Positions 34,078 through 46,110 of a DNA stretch of 64,000 bases are shown piece by piece; within the stretch, counting starts at the first letter, position 1, and every line of letters begins with the position of its first letter. The position numbers and the translations under genes are program-made. The DNA is from Gambelia wislizenii (lineage: Eukaryota; Chordata; Lepidosauria; Squamata; Crotaphytidae), in NCBI GenBank assembly GCA_030847615.1, contig JAUMIR010000004.1, forward strand, positions 277,591,001-277,655,000, given 5' to 3'. The notes beneath the pieces were generated by a model. It worked only from the letters and a program-made list of their open reading frames with translations. It was not told the DNA's origin and ran no database searches.

Positions 34078-35527
34078 GAAAATATATGGAGTTTATACTA
34101 TACATTGAAATACTGAAGTTTTTCAATATTTCATTCATATCTCCTGGTTCATTCTACCTTTTACTATTCTTCCTACATATTTTTGTGTTACTTATGTATT
34201 TACAAAATATTTGCATTGTTGAAAATGTAACCAAGACACATAAGGCCTTTTTTTTTAATCAGTAATTGGAGGAGGGATAATTTTCACAAGTGACATGTCA
34301 CCAGCAGCATATAAGAAAATGCTAATAAAACCTAATTATGTATTTATTGTAGTTGGTCTAGCCACAAAATTTCAAAGTCATTTCTTACAACTCAGAAAAT
34401 AATATTGCAAGTGTACACATGTATAATCTGGATAACAGATTTCTGCAGTAAATTCAATTTTGTACAGTTCCGCTCCCAGGGTTATTCAGTTTGTTGTTAT
34501 TGTTGTTTTTTATCAGTTTGAGGGAGGGCTTATTCTGAGAATTCAGATGTTTCAATGATGCATTGTATCAGTTTATTTGACACAAGACTCAAGCAGATTT
34601 GTCAAAAGCATGGAGAATTTCAAAATGGCTGTCTGAATGTATCTGAATCACAATATGGAACTGCAGTGTTTGGCTGAATTACAGGCTTTGCTGATTTTAG
34701 CCACATATCTATCCTAAAATCACATGGGTCTGATAACAGTTAAAATGAAATCTGAAAATAAAACAGGGATTAAAATAGGACTAATCACTCACTGCACCAG
34801 ACCCTGCATTATTCTTGAATGTCATTGTTGCATTCTATCACTGCTAAGACAAAGGAATGGTTTTATTCTGAAAAGATTTCATCCCCATCTTACACACAAC
34901 CAAGTCATCAGATTGAAGGAACAATAAGTTCTTGAAACTTGGCTTGGTTTGAACTCCTTGTCCTAAATGCCTCCTGCTTTGATTCTGGGAGCCAGCCACA
35001 TTGGAGCAAGAGAGGATCTGTTGTCCTTTATGCCAACATACCCCACCTTCACAAGAAGGAGTCCTGCCCCTCATGCTCCAGTTATGCCAGCCGGCATTTG
35101 GATAAGCAGGGCTAGTTCTGGCAGGTGGCAGCACAGGAGGCAGTAAGTGAAAGCAGCACAGCCGACCTCGCCCCAGTACATAAACAGAGCAATTGCCTGG
35201 CATGTGCAACATCAAGGAGATGTGCTGACTTTCAGTAATTTCAATATCAAGAATACAGACATCCGTGGCTTTAGGTATAAAAGGGAAAAAGATATAGTAG
35301 GCATGGTTGCTTCTACAAGAGCAAACCACATCATTGGTTCTTGAGATTCACACAAATACCAATTCAACACAAGGGCAGACTATCCCCCAACAGACACACA
35401 CACTATTTTCACTGCATTCAGCTCACGGGTGCGGCTATGGAAGAGTGAAATGAGGACACTGACCCTTCAAAAATAAAAATTCTGATTCCCAAATGAAATT
35501 TTCCTTCAGTCCCCAAATTTCTAGCAT
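34078..35527. other. Unique DNA; no gene recognised
   Basis: AT-rich up to 34950. The 161-codon minus frame at 34844-35329 shows no recognisable domain, and I do not call it a gene. A weak (TTG)n run lies near 34490. Confidence 0.45.
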
Positions 35528-37815
35528 TGCAGAGAGAGAGAGAGAGATTGAAAACCTGCAGGAATACACAATCAAATCATTCCCGACAGATGGCCATCCA
35601 GCCTCTGTATAAAAACCTCTAAAGAAGGAGACTCTACCACACTCCGAGGCAGTGTATTCCACTTCCAAACAGCTCTTACTGTCAGGAAGTTCTTCCTAAT
35701 GTTTAGGTGCAATATCTTTTCCTGTAGTTTGAACTCATTGCTCCGTGTCCTAGTCTCTGGAGCAGCAGAAAACAAACTTGCTTCATCCTCAGTATGACAT
35801 CCCTTCAAATATTTAAACGTGGCTATCATGTCCCTTCTTAACCTTCTCTTCTCCAGATTAAACATACCTAGCTCCCTAAGCCACTCTTCATAGGGCATAG
35901 CTTCCAGACTTCCCACCATCCTGGTCGCCCTCCTCTGGATACCTTTCAGTTTCTCAATATCCTTCCTGAATTGTGGTGCCCAGAACTGGACACAGTATTC
36001 CAGGTGAGGTTTGACCAAAGCAGAATACAGTGGCACTATTACTTCCTTTGATCTAGACACTATACTCCTATTAATGCAGCCTAGAATTGCATTGGCTTTT
36101 TTAGCTGCTGCATCACACTGCTGACTGATGTTCAGCTTGTGGTCCACTAAGACTCCTAGATCGTTTTTGCATGTACTGTCCTCAAGCCATATGTCACCCA
36201 TCCTATATCTGTGCTTTTCATTTTTACTGCCCAAGTATAGTATCCTACATTTCTCCCTGTTGGAATTCATTTTGTTAATATTGGCCCAGCTTTCAAATCT
36301 GTTGAGGTCATTTTGGATTCTGATCCTGTTCTCTGGGGTATTAGCTACCCCTCCTAAATTGGTGTCATCTGCAAACTTGATAAGCATACTCTCTATTCCC
36401 TCATCCATTGATAAAGATGTTGAATAGCACCGGGCCCAGGACAGAAACCTGTGGCACCCCACTGGTCACTTCCCTCCAGGATGAAGAAGAGCCATTAGGT
36501 TTGGTCAGTCAACCAATTACAAATCCACCTAACAGTTGCATCATCTAGCCCACAGATTACTAACTTTTTTGCAAGAATATCATGGGGGAACTTGTCAAAA
36601 GCCTTACTAAAATCAAGATACACTACATCCACTGCATTCCCTTCCTCTATCAAGTTTGTAATTCTATCAAAAAAAGAGATAAGATTAGTCTGGCATTACT
36701 TCTTTTTGAGAAATCCATGTTGACTTTTTGTGATCACAGCATTCCTTTCTAAGTGGTTACAGACTTTCTGTTTAATGATCTGCTCTAGAATCTTTCCCAG
36801 TACTGATGTCAGGCTGACTGGGTGGTAATTATTTTCCCTTTTTTAAAAAGATGGGAACAACATTTGCCCTCTTCCAGTCTGCTAGGACCTCTCCTGTTCT
36901 CCAGGAATTCTCAAAGATTATTGACAGTGGTTCTGAGATTACTTCTGCCAGTTCTTTTGGTTGCTCACTGTTCCCCCTTTGGGAGAAGACTGAAGCAAAG
37001 AAGGTGTTAAGTGGTTCTGCCTTTTCTCTGTCCACTGTTAGCCTTTCGCAATCTTCTCCACACAGCGGCCCTACCATTTCCTCGTTCTTCCTTTTGCTAT
37101 GGACATACCCCAAAAAAGCCCTTCTTATTGTTTTTAACCTCTCTAGCAAGCCTGAGCTCCACCTGAGCTTTGGCTTTTCTGACTTTCCCCATACATGAGC
37201 TGGCTATTTGAATTCTTCTTTGGTGATTTCCCCCTTTTCCCATTTCTTGTACATGTCCTTTTTATGTTTTAGCTCAGTTGAGAGTTCTTTCGACATCCAT
37301 CCTGGCTTGTTTAGATACCTCCCCTTTTTCCTCCTCACTGGAACTGTTTGAGTTGTGCCTTCAATATCTCACTTTTAAGAAACTCCCATTGTTCATGAAC
37401 TCCTTTAGCTTTTAGTATTTCTGACCATGGGATCACCCCCAGTAATTCTCTAAGTTTTCTGAAATCAGCTTTCTTAAAGTCTAGAATGCATGTCTGACTA
37501 TGCTTGGCTTCCTGTTTCCTCTGTATAACAAACTCCAGGAGAATATGGTCACTCCCCCTTAAGAATCCCACCACTTCCACACCATTAACCAGGTCAGACC
37601 CATTGGTTAGGATCAGATCTAAAATAGCTGATCCCCTAGTTGCCTCTTCCACCTTTTGGACAATAAAATTGTCTGCAAGGCAAGTGAGGAATTTGTTGGA
37701 CCTTATATTCTTGGCAGAGTTGGACTTCCAACAAATATCAGGATCCTTACATTTGCTGTGTTCACATTCCCTTGGTAACTTTCCCTGCCATTTTTCTTTA
37801 GATACCTAAACTGTA
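35528..37815 (-). pseudogene. CR1 LINE, about 2.3 kb (end of endonuclease, RT), degraded
   Basis: The longest CR1 in the window. In sense order: the end of the APE endonuclease region (SAILDLILTNGSDLVNG at about 37620, GSDHILLEFVIQ), a linker, the RT region, and the C-terminal tail. A 296-codon open frame (36462-35572) holds the catalytic block LIKFADDTNLGG with the FADD intact, then NREKCRILYLG, DLGVLVDHKLNISQQC and LRELGMFNLEKRRLRRD. Upstream parts have stops and frameshifts. It is 5'-truncated at about 37815. Unusually, the normal 3' terminus (the ATTCTATGATT repeats) is missing and replaced by an (AG)n run at 35530-35548. Confidence 0.88.
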
Positions 37816-39024
37816 TTTCTAAATGCTCAGTGGAAGCCTTAAGTTATTGCAATGCTAGAAATCTGGGACTTTGAGGAAAATTTTAGGGCAGGGCAGAATT
37901 ATTAGGGGGGGCAATGCCTTCATTCCTGCACACACACACACTAACTACATCTATGATTCAAGAATGAGTGCAAACCATAGAAGTTCACCAGATAATTTAC
38001 CAGTGACCAATCTCTTCCTTGTTTCTAATTATAACTAAGAAGATACATTTGTAGGAAGACAATCATGATTAATGGAGGGTACCTTTCCCTGGGCTAGTGA
38101 CATCTGAATAGGTTGGACTCCAGCTTCTATCCTAGAGATGGTGGCAGGAGTCTGACACATATAATATAATAATTTTCTTTGGCATCCATAGAACCACAAT
38201 GGGCTAGTTCACACAATATCTTGCTTCTACCAGCAGACACAACCATCCTTGGAGATGCACTCACATGAAGCAATGCAATCTATAAACTAGACAGTCAAGA
38301 TTACAGACATTCCTGTAATCCTGGTGACACTTTTTCCAGGTGTTATCAACTGATTATTCATAATCTCCACCCAAAGGCACACACAGTCCAGAAAAAAAAT
38401 AGTAATAACAACTCAGTCACATTGATAACAAATTTATCTGGCTAGCTGTTCCATTAACACTGATAGTATTTAGTCATGACTAATTTGGGCTTGACCAAGA
38501 CCCACTGATAAGTTTGATCAAGACCTATTATATCTGTCCATGTATATACATCTGAAGGGGCACAGGTTCCCCACCTCTGATAATGCATTCAATAAACTGA
38601 AGAGTTGTTATGGGTCAGCCAGCTCTATTTGCAATGGGGCTTCCAAGGCTACTAATAATTTACCATTTGCAAAAGATACCTATTTGCATAGTAGGAGTGA
38701 GTAAGCATTTACTTGGCTAATGTATGTCTCCTATCTCCTCATGTCTCCTCCTTTTATACATAGTAAGGTACTCCTGCAGTCTCTTCATTGGAATGAAACT
38801 TTATTGTCTCTGCACATGCTCACATTCTCAGTTCCTATTTTTTTTCCACACATCTCCCTCTATTGTGCACCAATAGGTTTATCAGACCGAAATACTCCTT
38901 TGTATAAAATGCATATTTTGTTGTGCAGTAAGTACTATGCATTTGACTTGGGGATTTTACTGAGGAGGCTGACAGAGAACACTGATTATCATGCCACACA
39001 CTGTAGCTGATAGATCTAGTTTGG
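37816..39024. other. Unique DNA; no gene recognised
   Basis: No repeat family or exon-like frame recognised. A G-run and a (CA)n run lie near 37905-37940. Confidence 0.5.
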
Positions 39025-39210
39025 TATTTGTTGAAGCACTACATTCATCGGCTGATGAAGCCTTGCAATAAAGAGGAACTAATGGAAGCAATTAGCAAAG
39101 AACACCTGTCGGTAGAAGAATGCAACCTCTATATTGACCATAGCCAGAAATTGTTCCCAGTTGTTATTCACAACAATGGAAGGCCTCTGGACTGTGAATG
39201 GAGGCAATGA
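39025..39210 (+). pseudogene. Tc1/mariner-like transposase C-terminal relic
   Basis: A 60-codon open frame reads LKHYIHR..KPCNKEELMEAI followed by VEECNLYIDHSQKLFPVVI and NNGRPLD. This order (LK.yi..rkPrNKeeL, then V..C..YI.HlqKv.PvVI..nG.p) is the typical C-terminal end of vertebrate Tc1/mariner transposases, just after the catalytic DD(E/D) region. Nothing of the catalytic core or terminal repeats is identifiable upstream, so it is a fragment. Confidence 0.55.
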
Positions 39211-39609
39211 TGGACAGCAATAAAATGTGCAAATGAGTTTTCACATTGTCCAATAAAATTCTATGACTTTGACAATCTGTGTTGACATAGACCAGCACAT
39301 GGCTAAACAATAAAATAATGTAACTGCAAGACTACTTGTCACAAGGGTTGCCAACTGACCAGATAGGGGGGAGGGGGGAAAGCCCCAGTCAGGATTTTTC
39401 TTCCATTCAAGACACAACTGCTTGTCAAAAGATGAGGTGCAAAAGGGTACATTTCTCCCACCTCTTTGCCCACTCCCAAATAATATATTATTACTTTTAA
39501 AGTGTCTTTCACATTTTCCTATTGTGCATGTGCAGTATAGAATTCTCCACATTCTTCTTGTTCCATTGAACTTTATTTTGTCCTTTTCACTCAGTCAGGG
39601 TTTGATAAT
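39211..39609. other. Unique DNA; nothing recognised
   Basis: No repeat, RNA gene or supported frame seen. Confidence 0.5.
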
Positions 39610-39708
39610 GTTACTTTTTTGGACTACAATGCCCCAAATTTTCCAGCCAGAACCACCACTGTTCGTGTTGACTAGGGGCTTCTGGTAGTTATTGTCCAAA
39701 AAGTAACT
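39610..39708. mobile_element. Short palindromic MITE (GTTACTTTTTTGGAC ends)
   Basis: Left end GTTACTTTTTTGGACTACAA, right end TTGTCCAAAAAGTAAC. Same termini as 5399-5486. The interior carries a CCAGCCAG/CTGGTAG inverted core. Non-autonomous. Confidence 0.6.
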
Positions 39709-40365
39709 GTTCTGAACACTCCATTGAATATTTCCTAGTTCTGATCACTCCATTGAACATTTCCTCATCTGAAACGATTGTCAGAGCAGACAATGGTGTT
39801 CCATTGCCTTCAATAATGGCTTCCATTATTTTAGTAATGTAAACATCTTTTAAGGAGCAGCATAAGCAAGCTCCAAGAGACAATCTTGTTGCATGCAAGG
39901 CCATTGCCATTGAACCCAGAGTGATGAAACAAGAGAGGGAAAGAAATGTAATTATTCATTGCTCTATTAGATCAAATGCAGGAACTGAAAGAAAGACAGC
40001 AAATATTTCTAATAACACCAATGGCCTAAATCAAATTGCTAGTCTCAACTAGAGTAGATCCATTGAATTAATGGGAACTTGGTAGATCACTTGTGTAAAT
40101 TCCATTGCCTCAGTGAATCTACTCCAGTTGGGATTAATAAGTGGATTCAGACCAAAGTATCCTGTACTGGATCACACTGGAAAAGTGATACTGGTGAGAA
40201 GATATCCCTTACACAGGGACAGCACAGTCCATGCTATCCAGAACAATGGCAGTAGTTATGTTTCATCAAGTAGGGACGAGACCACTTCCCCTAGACTTAA
40301 AGTATTCTCTTCATGAGTCACAGTTCTTCAAGGCATGTAGGTGTGTTGATCCATCTGGATAAATT
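39709..40365. other. Unique DNA; nothing recognised
   Basis: No repeat, RNA gene or supported frame seen. Confidence 0.45.
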
Positions 40366-40558
40366 GCAGCTGGCACTAGATCCCATCTGACCTTGGAAGC
40401 TAGGCAGGTTAGTACTTGCTGATGAATACCAGGTACTATAGGTTATATTTCAGAGGAAGAAACTGGCAAAACCACCTCTCAATATTCCTTGCCTAAGAAA
40501 AACCTATGAAATTCATGGGGTCACCATAAATCAACACGTGACTTGAAGGCACAAACAC
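40366..40558 (+). repeat. 5S rRNA-derived SINE (copy 1)
   Basis: The head matches the 3' two-thirds of vertebrate 5S rRNA: CATCTGACCTTGGAAGCTAG, GGTTAGTACTTG, AATACCAGGTACTATAGG. Then come the SINE body AGAGGAAGAAACTGGCAAAA, CTAAGAAAAACCTATGAAA, GGGGTCACCATAAATCAAC and a CTTGAAGGCACA tail ending in (CA)n. 5S-headed SINEs are known in squamates. A small deletion lies in the GCAGGGTCGG part of the head. Confidence 0.85.
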
Positions 40559-40891
40559 ACATATATACACACACACAGAGAGAGAGAGAGCAGTTTTCTT
40601 TTCCATGGTAGGACCAGATTCTTTGTTAATCAAATGGGTCTTAATATCTCATTCAAGACCAAGCCAAATGCTTTGGATTACAATAAGGACAACCCCTGAC
40701 AATATATTGTTGCTGGGGAAAACCTTTTTTTTTTATTTCATCTACTAGTAATCAGAGGATTGCAGCTAAACTCAGAAAGAGCAGGGAAGTTTAAAGAGAA
40801 GTAGCCGATGTCATCATCCCTGAAAAGTCCCAAAAGCATTGCCCCTGAAAGCCCTGACTCCACTATCAAGCCAGGGGCATCTGTAAGCTCA

Positions 40892-41533
40892 GGGCTTGTC
40901 TACACTAAGGAAATAAACCAAACGTACCCTGGACCCAGTGTGATGTGTTCAGACAACGCACACAGTGAATCTGCTTCATTAAGCTGTTAATCTGATTTAA
41001 GAGAAATTGCAGGAAACTCCAGAGTGCCTCCAGTTCTTTTGCTGTCTGGACAGCTGGATTGGGTTTGAATTGGCCAGATTAAGTTGTCCACATGCAAACA
41101 TGGTGCTTTCTCGCTTATAGGAAAGGGGGTGGATCCTCTTTGGAGCCATTGGCAGCACCACTGCTTTGCCAGCCAAGCAGCTTCCTGTGAGAGCCGGGCT
41201 GTCACTTCTGCTGATGTTAGAATAGGGCATCCATGCGATCAATGAGGAGGGTGTAGAGTGACTACCACCTTTTTTGATCACATGTCTGGGTGCTCTATTC
41301 TGACCTCAGCAGAAGCAACAGTGCTGGCCAGGCTCTGTCAATGAACTGCTTGGCTGGTGAGCCAGCAGCAGAGGCAGCACCAGGGACAAAGGGACAGGTG
41401 AGCAAAGCTGATGCGGTGTTGGCCCAGCTGGCCTGGCTGGACTCCAAAACAGATTCACCCTGGGTACATGTGGCCACCATCACATTGAATCCTGGGTCAG
41501 TCCAGAGCATAATGCATCAGTATAGATGAGTCC
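40892..41533. mobile_element. Foldback MITE (GGGCTTGTCTACACT ends) with TCA duplication
   Basis: Ends GGGCTTGTCTACACT and GGACTCATCTATACT (inverted). TCA lies at 40889-40891 and 41534-41536. Long imperfect arms pair around the centre near 41270: CAGCCAAGCAGCTTCC, TTCTGCTGATGTTAGAATAG on the left against CTATTCTGACCTCAGCAGAA and AACTGCTTGGCTGG on the right. Termini match 15952-16639. No transposase frame. Confidence 0.7.
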
Positions 41534-41536
41534 TCA

Positions 41537-42298
41537 GAGAGAAATCAGTTCCCTTTTCACACTTCATTACTGAGTGTGTCCAGAAGTTAGGTATCATATC
41601 AGAGATCCCTTTGTTCATCATTAGCATGACTGGAGGCAAAAGTAAGAAGCAGTGTTAGAATATTGGTCATTCTTTGGATTTCATATGCTTCTGCTTGTGC
41701 CCAGTTTCAGTGTTGCATTCTGGTTTTCTTTTGAGGGTGCTGATGCCAAAAGCTGCAGGCAATAAATTACATGGAATGAATGGGTTAACTTGGTTCTCAT
41801 TTATTCCATTCTGCACATTACAAATAGGAATTTCCAGTTCTCTAAACACATGGTATGTATTCACAAATCTTCCTAATAAATTAATAATTTGCCAGGTTCT
41901 TCCCACTCTGAAGGATTCCTGGCCAGTACTTTCCACATGGGTCCAGAACCCCACTAAGGACACAATGACAAAGCACTTTGCTCAGAAAGCAGATGTTCAA
42001 GGACACTGCGATGCCAGCTCATAAGCTTCTCTCATCTGTTTTTGTTCATCTGTCTGTGTTGCCTTTGTGGCTCCTTGATGAAACTGCTGTGGCCCATATG
42101 TAATATGTTTTGGCAATTATGGCAATCTCACAGAACACAAGTTCCAAAGCCTATGCACTTGTGGTGGTATGGACAAACTTGATAAGGGAATCTTTCCCGT
42201 TGACCTTTTACTCCTCTGGCAAGGATCTGGATAGAGTATCAATCATAATTTCCTCTGCAGAGCTTGAAAAAAACGTTTTTGGACAACATCCCCCAGAA
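41537..42298. other. Unique DNA; no gene recognised
   Basis: Frames on both strands at 41667-42024 overlap and show no domain. No repeat family seen. Confidence 0.45.
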
Positions 42299-42540
42299 TG
42301 TTGTTGTTGTTTTTGTTGTTGTGTGCCTTCAAGTTTTTCTGACTTATGGTGACCCTAAAGCAAATCCATCATGGTTTTTTCTTGGCAAGATTTGTTCAGG
42401 AGGAGTTGCCTTTGCCTTCCTCTGAAGCTGAAAATTGCCTGCCCAAGGTAACCCAGTGTGCTTTCATGGCTGAGCAGGGATTTGAACCCTGGTCTCCAGA
42501 CTTGTAGTCCAGCTCTCAAACCACTACACCACACTGGCTC
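42299..42540 (-). repeat. tRNA-derived SINE, near full length
   Basis: Minus-strand copy with a (CAA)n-like tail at 42299-42321. The head on minus is GAGCCAGTGTGGTGTAGTGG, and the B box GGGTTCAAATCCC lies around 42480. It is the same family as 4946-5190. Confidence 0.85.
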
Positions 42541-42805
42541 TCTGGAAAATGTCATAACAATGTTATACATTTTGTGGGGAGATGGGATGGGGGATATTCA
42601 AATTTTATTCTAAAATTTTTGAATCTATTTGTGGAAACCAAATTTCAAAATGGTATTATTTAAAAATACTTTGAGAATAGGATAATCTTGGACAAAGTTG
42701 ATGTAATGATCCTTCAAAACCAAAGTATAGTCATATATTCTCTTACTTCAGGACATGAGATCAGCTCAAGTGGTTGTCATTGTGAGCCCTAATGGCACTG
42801 TGGAA

Positions 42806-43010
42806 GGGAGCCCTGATGGTGCAGTGGTTAAATGCCAGTACTGCAAGCCACCACGTTGCAAGTTTGATCCCAGAGGGCTACAAGGTTCACTCAGCCTTCC
42901 ATCCTTTCCTAGTTCGGTAAAATGAGTACCTGGCTTTTGGGGGGCAATTAGCTAACACACATTGAAAACTGCTTAAAGTGGTGTAGATGTGTAAATTGCT
43001 ATTGCTTAAA
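42806..43010 (+). repeat. Sauria SINE (copy 2)
   Basis: Head GGGAGCCCTGATGGTGCAGT, body GTAAAATGAGTACCTGGCTT and GGCAATTAGCTAACAC, tail ending AAATTGCTATTGCTTA. Same family as 19367-19590, slightly more diverged. It is followed by an AAATAAATAAATA-type A-rich end at 43060-43080, which may be part of a separate LINE tail. Confidence 0.88.
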
Positions 43011-43080
43011 CAATTCATAAGCTGCTCTTAGAGCCTTTGTGGCTGAAGAGTGGGGTATAAATAACATAAATAAATAAATA

Positions 43081-44744
43081 GTGGCTGTGCTGGTTGGTGG
43101 ATTTTGTCAGTCTACTGTAGTCTCTCAGTTACAAAACTAACTAGGTCATTATCTGCAGTCAGGTCAGCATTTTACCCATCTGCAAAAAAATGGTGCCTGA
43201 GCTCCATTATACTCTGCTACTACTAAGAAATCCATCAAAAAATTAATTTCATACCCCTTTAGACAGTAACCAAGTATTGCTTAACTTGCTGCACTTGGGG
43301 ACTTGTTCTGAGCTGGAACTGATAGCAATTCCAAGTTTCCCCAAGATTTGGTTTTCAATTGAATAATTGGATAATGGGATGGGATAACCAGGATGCAGGT
43401 TACTACACAGTTGATCCAGGATAATGCCTCTTCCTCATTTCAGACATTGTGAGCAGATGTTATTGTCAGGAATTGGTTACTGAACCCTGAGTTTTAAAAT
43501 GGCCAAACAACTGCAGAAATCATGCTGAGTCATGATGACTAACTCCATGAACTGCCAGTCATGCTAATCATGCTACAGCGGCATGAGAAGGATTGCATCA
43601 GAAGAGGGTCACTACAGTACAAAGCCATGCTGTACTGGTGTGTATAAAAGCAAGCCAGAACAGAGATCATTCTCTTCCTATGATCCTGAAATGCCTGGCG
43701 TAGCGCTTTGCTTGTACATATTGAACCTACTGAAGATTAAAAGCACCTCCTGTTTTCTGGACACCAAACACTCTGTGTGTGAGTATTCTTGGGAAAGGGT
43801 TGCTACCAAGTCTGCTGAGACAGTTTTTTGGCTTCACCTGGGGATTGATTGCCCCATTATCCCCCAACTGTTATCTCCAAACAAGATATTTCAAAATGCA
43901 TCCATTTACTTCCTGGTGTCCCCATGCATGATTGTCCTTCACTCATAAAGAGGAGGAGGAAACTGCAGCATCTTTGGTTAATAATTATAGTGAGGTTAAA
44001 ACCTTCTTAGGTAGACCTGCACCTACTGAGACAGATCTTGTGAGAAGATCCAACATGTTTCTGTGTACCATACATATCAACCATACATGCAAACCACTAA
44101 TGTCTTTTGCGACTTCATCCACTACCCTTAGCCATCATTGTTTATGATGTGTGTGGAATCTCCCATTGCTTTTTCTGAATGTTGGTATCATAATATAGAG
44201 TATTACATTAAAATAGGACAGAATCTGGACAACCACTCAACCAGTCCCACATGTTGGAGAGGGCTTTGGACTCTATTTCTGTTTATGGAAAACCACAATT
44301 TTGGAGGTCAACTATGATGAGAAATGGATTTCCAATGGGGAAATTGTTTTGCTGGAAAATATTTATCATCCCCACACCCTCATCGGCACCTGCATGGCTG
44401 CTTTTTTGTGAGAGAAAGGTTGGCAGAGCTAAGCACACTTTTTAAAAGGAAAGCTTAATGTATCACATGGTGGATCCTCAAAGAGCAATTCCACACAGAA
44501 CATGGGAAGGTGCTCAGCAAATCAAAGGGAATTTTAAAAGGGGGCCCTTTTTTTTTTTTTTTTTGCAATCTATTCTTCAAAAGAGAGAGGCTCTCCAAAT
44601 CCCACTGTCCAGGCACAGGGCCTTAGGTCCCAATGCCTAAGAAAGCACCAATCAGGTATGCTTAATTTGAATAGGTGTTCTGATCAATGCATCTCTACAA
44701 TGTTAAAACAGGGGGAATTCAAACCCAAGTTTTAATAGCCCCTC
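43081..44744. other. Unique DNA; no gene recognised
   Basis: A 121-codon plus frame at 43583-43948 starts MRRIASEEGHYS and shows no domain. I do not call it. No repeat family recognised except a T-run at 44550-44565. Confidence 0.45.
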
Positions 44745-44747
44745 TAA

Positions 44748-45083
44748 GGAGATTTTCACAAGGGGGAAATAACCCCCATGGAGATCGGGAGAGAAACGTG
44801 GCTATTCTGCTGCCAGTGCTCCCTTTCACACACACCCTTCCTTCTCCCGATCTCCCTCCCTCTGTCCTGCTTCCATTTTCCTTCTGATATTTTCTGCTAT
44901 TTTTTACTAACGAAGAACTTTCGTTAGTAAAAAATATTGGAAGGAAAATGGAAGCATGACTGCAGGAGGACGAAGGGAGATCAGGAGAAGGAAGGGGGTG
45001 TGCAAAATGGAGCACTGGCAGCGGAATAGCCACCTTTCTCTCCCGATCTCCACGGGGGTTATTTCCCCCTTGTGAAAATCTCC
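44748..45083. mobile_element. Foldback Harbinger-like MITE with TAA duplication
   Basis: Ends GGAGATTTTCACAAGGGGG and its exact inverted copy. TAA lies at 44745-44747 and 45084-45086. Arms of about 160 bp pair along nearly the whole element, closing on TTTTTTACTAACGAAG against CTTTCGTTAGTAAAAAA near 44902-44936. It shares its terminus with 10421-10694. The symmetric arms explain the mirror-image frames on the two strands. Confidence 0.85.
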
Positions 45084-45086
45084 TAA

Positions 45087-45805
45087 CACTCCATAGGTGA
45101 GAATTGGCACACATGTGGCTGAGCAACATCAGAGTGATGGTCAAATTGATATGAACAGGCAACAAGAGTTCAAAAGTTACTAATGGGAATGAACATGCAA
45201 AGCTGCCTTGTTAAGCAGAAAGCCTTGGAATTTGTAAATAAGTTTAGGAAATCCTGGAAAAAATTAAAATCCAAATCAGTAAATACAATACTTTGGGTAT
45301 GCATGCATGTATGTGTGTACACAGCACATTTAACAACTGATATGGTGCATTATTGTAAAATCAAAATGGCTGGCATCCAATTAAACAGTTATGAATGCAT
45401 AAGGTAGACTTACACAGTTGTAACTGTTTGGTATTCAACTTTATGATCACTATTGCCACAGTTGCAAATGCCCCACACCTACCTTAGCAGGCAGCAGCTG
45501 CATTGAGAGATGGAAGTCTGTTCTCTTGGTGACTGAGGTGCAGCAAAATGACATTTCCAGCCCCCTCCCACCAGTGATTTGTGATGCAACAAGGATTTGT
45601 GACAGGTGTCCTGCTTTTGATTGTCACACTGCAGCTTGCTGGTGGGAAGGGCTGGAAACATTATCCTGCTATGCCCAGCAGAACACAGCTCCATTGCTTG
45701 GTGCAACTGCTGGCTGTTCAGGTAAGTTTGGGGAAGTCAGGTCAGGAAACAATACATAGTTAAGTATTTGTAACTGTCTGTGATGTAGGATCTCAGCCAG
45801 TCTTT
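45087..45805. other. Unique DNA; no gene recognised
   Basis: No repeat or supported frame. Overlapping opposite-strand frames at 45479-45763 are not convincing. Confidence 0.45.
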
Positions 45806-46110
45806 GGACATTATCAGACTAGCATGTAAACATACCATAATTCTGCAAATGAGGATAGCAGAAACATTGTGGCATTATTACAGTTACTATTGCATGTTGC
45901 TGTAATCACACAAAAGAACCACCCATGAGATTAGGTGAGATTTGAAACCAGGAAGTGAACAGAGCTCCGTTCACTCCCTGTTAGTGCCTGGGAAGCCTCT
46001 TTAACGCAAAGAAGGTAAGGTCTGGTGGGGGGAGTTCTTTTGCTGGCAAAAAAATTGCTACAATTTGTGTCAGCAAAAGAAATTTTACAGGGGGTGGTCT
46101 GATAAAGTCC
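45806..46110. mobile_element. GGACTTTATCAGAC-family MITE
   Basis: Ends GGACATTATCAGAC and GTCTGATAAAGTCC. The subterminal hairpin lies at 46032-46080 (TTCTTTTGCTGGC with TCAGCAAAAGAA). The inner palindrome GAACAGAGCTCCGTTC at 45957 matches 3700-3737. The 3-bp flanks are TTT and TCT, so the duplication is imperfect. Confidence 0.7.

Noticed and set aside
34844..35329. 161-codon minus-strand frame as a host gene
   Set aside because: No recognisable domain, signal or splice context; length alone is not convincing in 64 kb of six frames.
36128..36427. 99-codon plus-strand frame
   Set aside because: It is antisense to the CR1 reverse transcriptase at 35572-36462.
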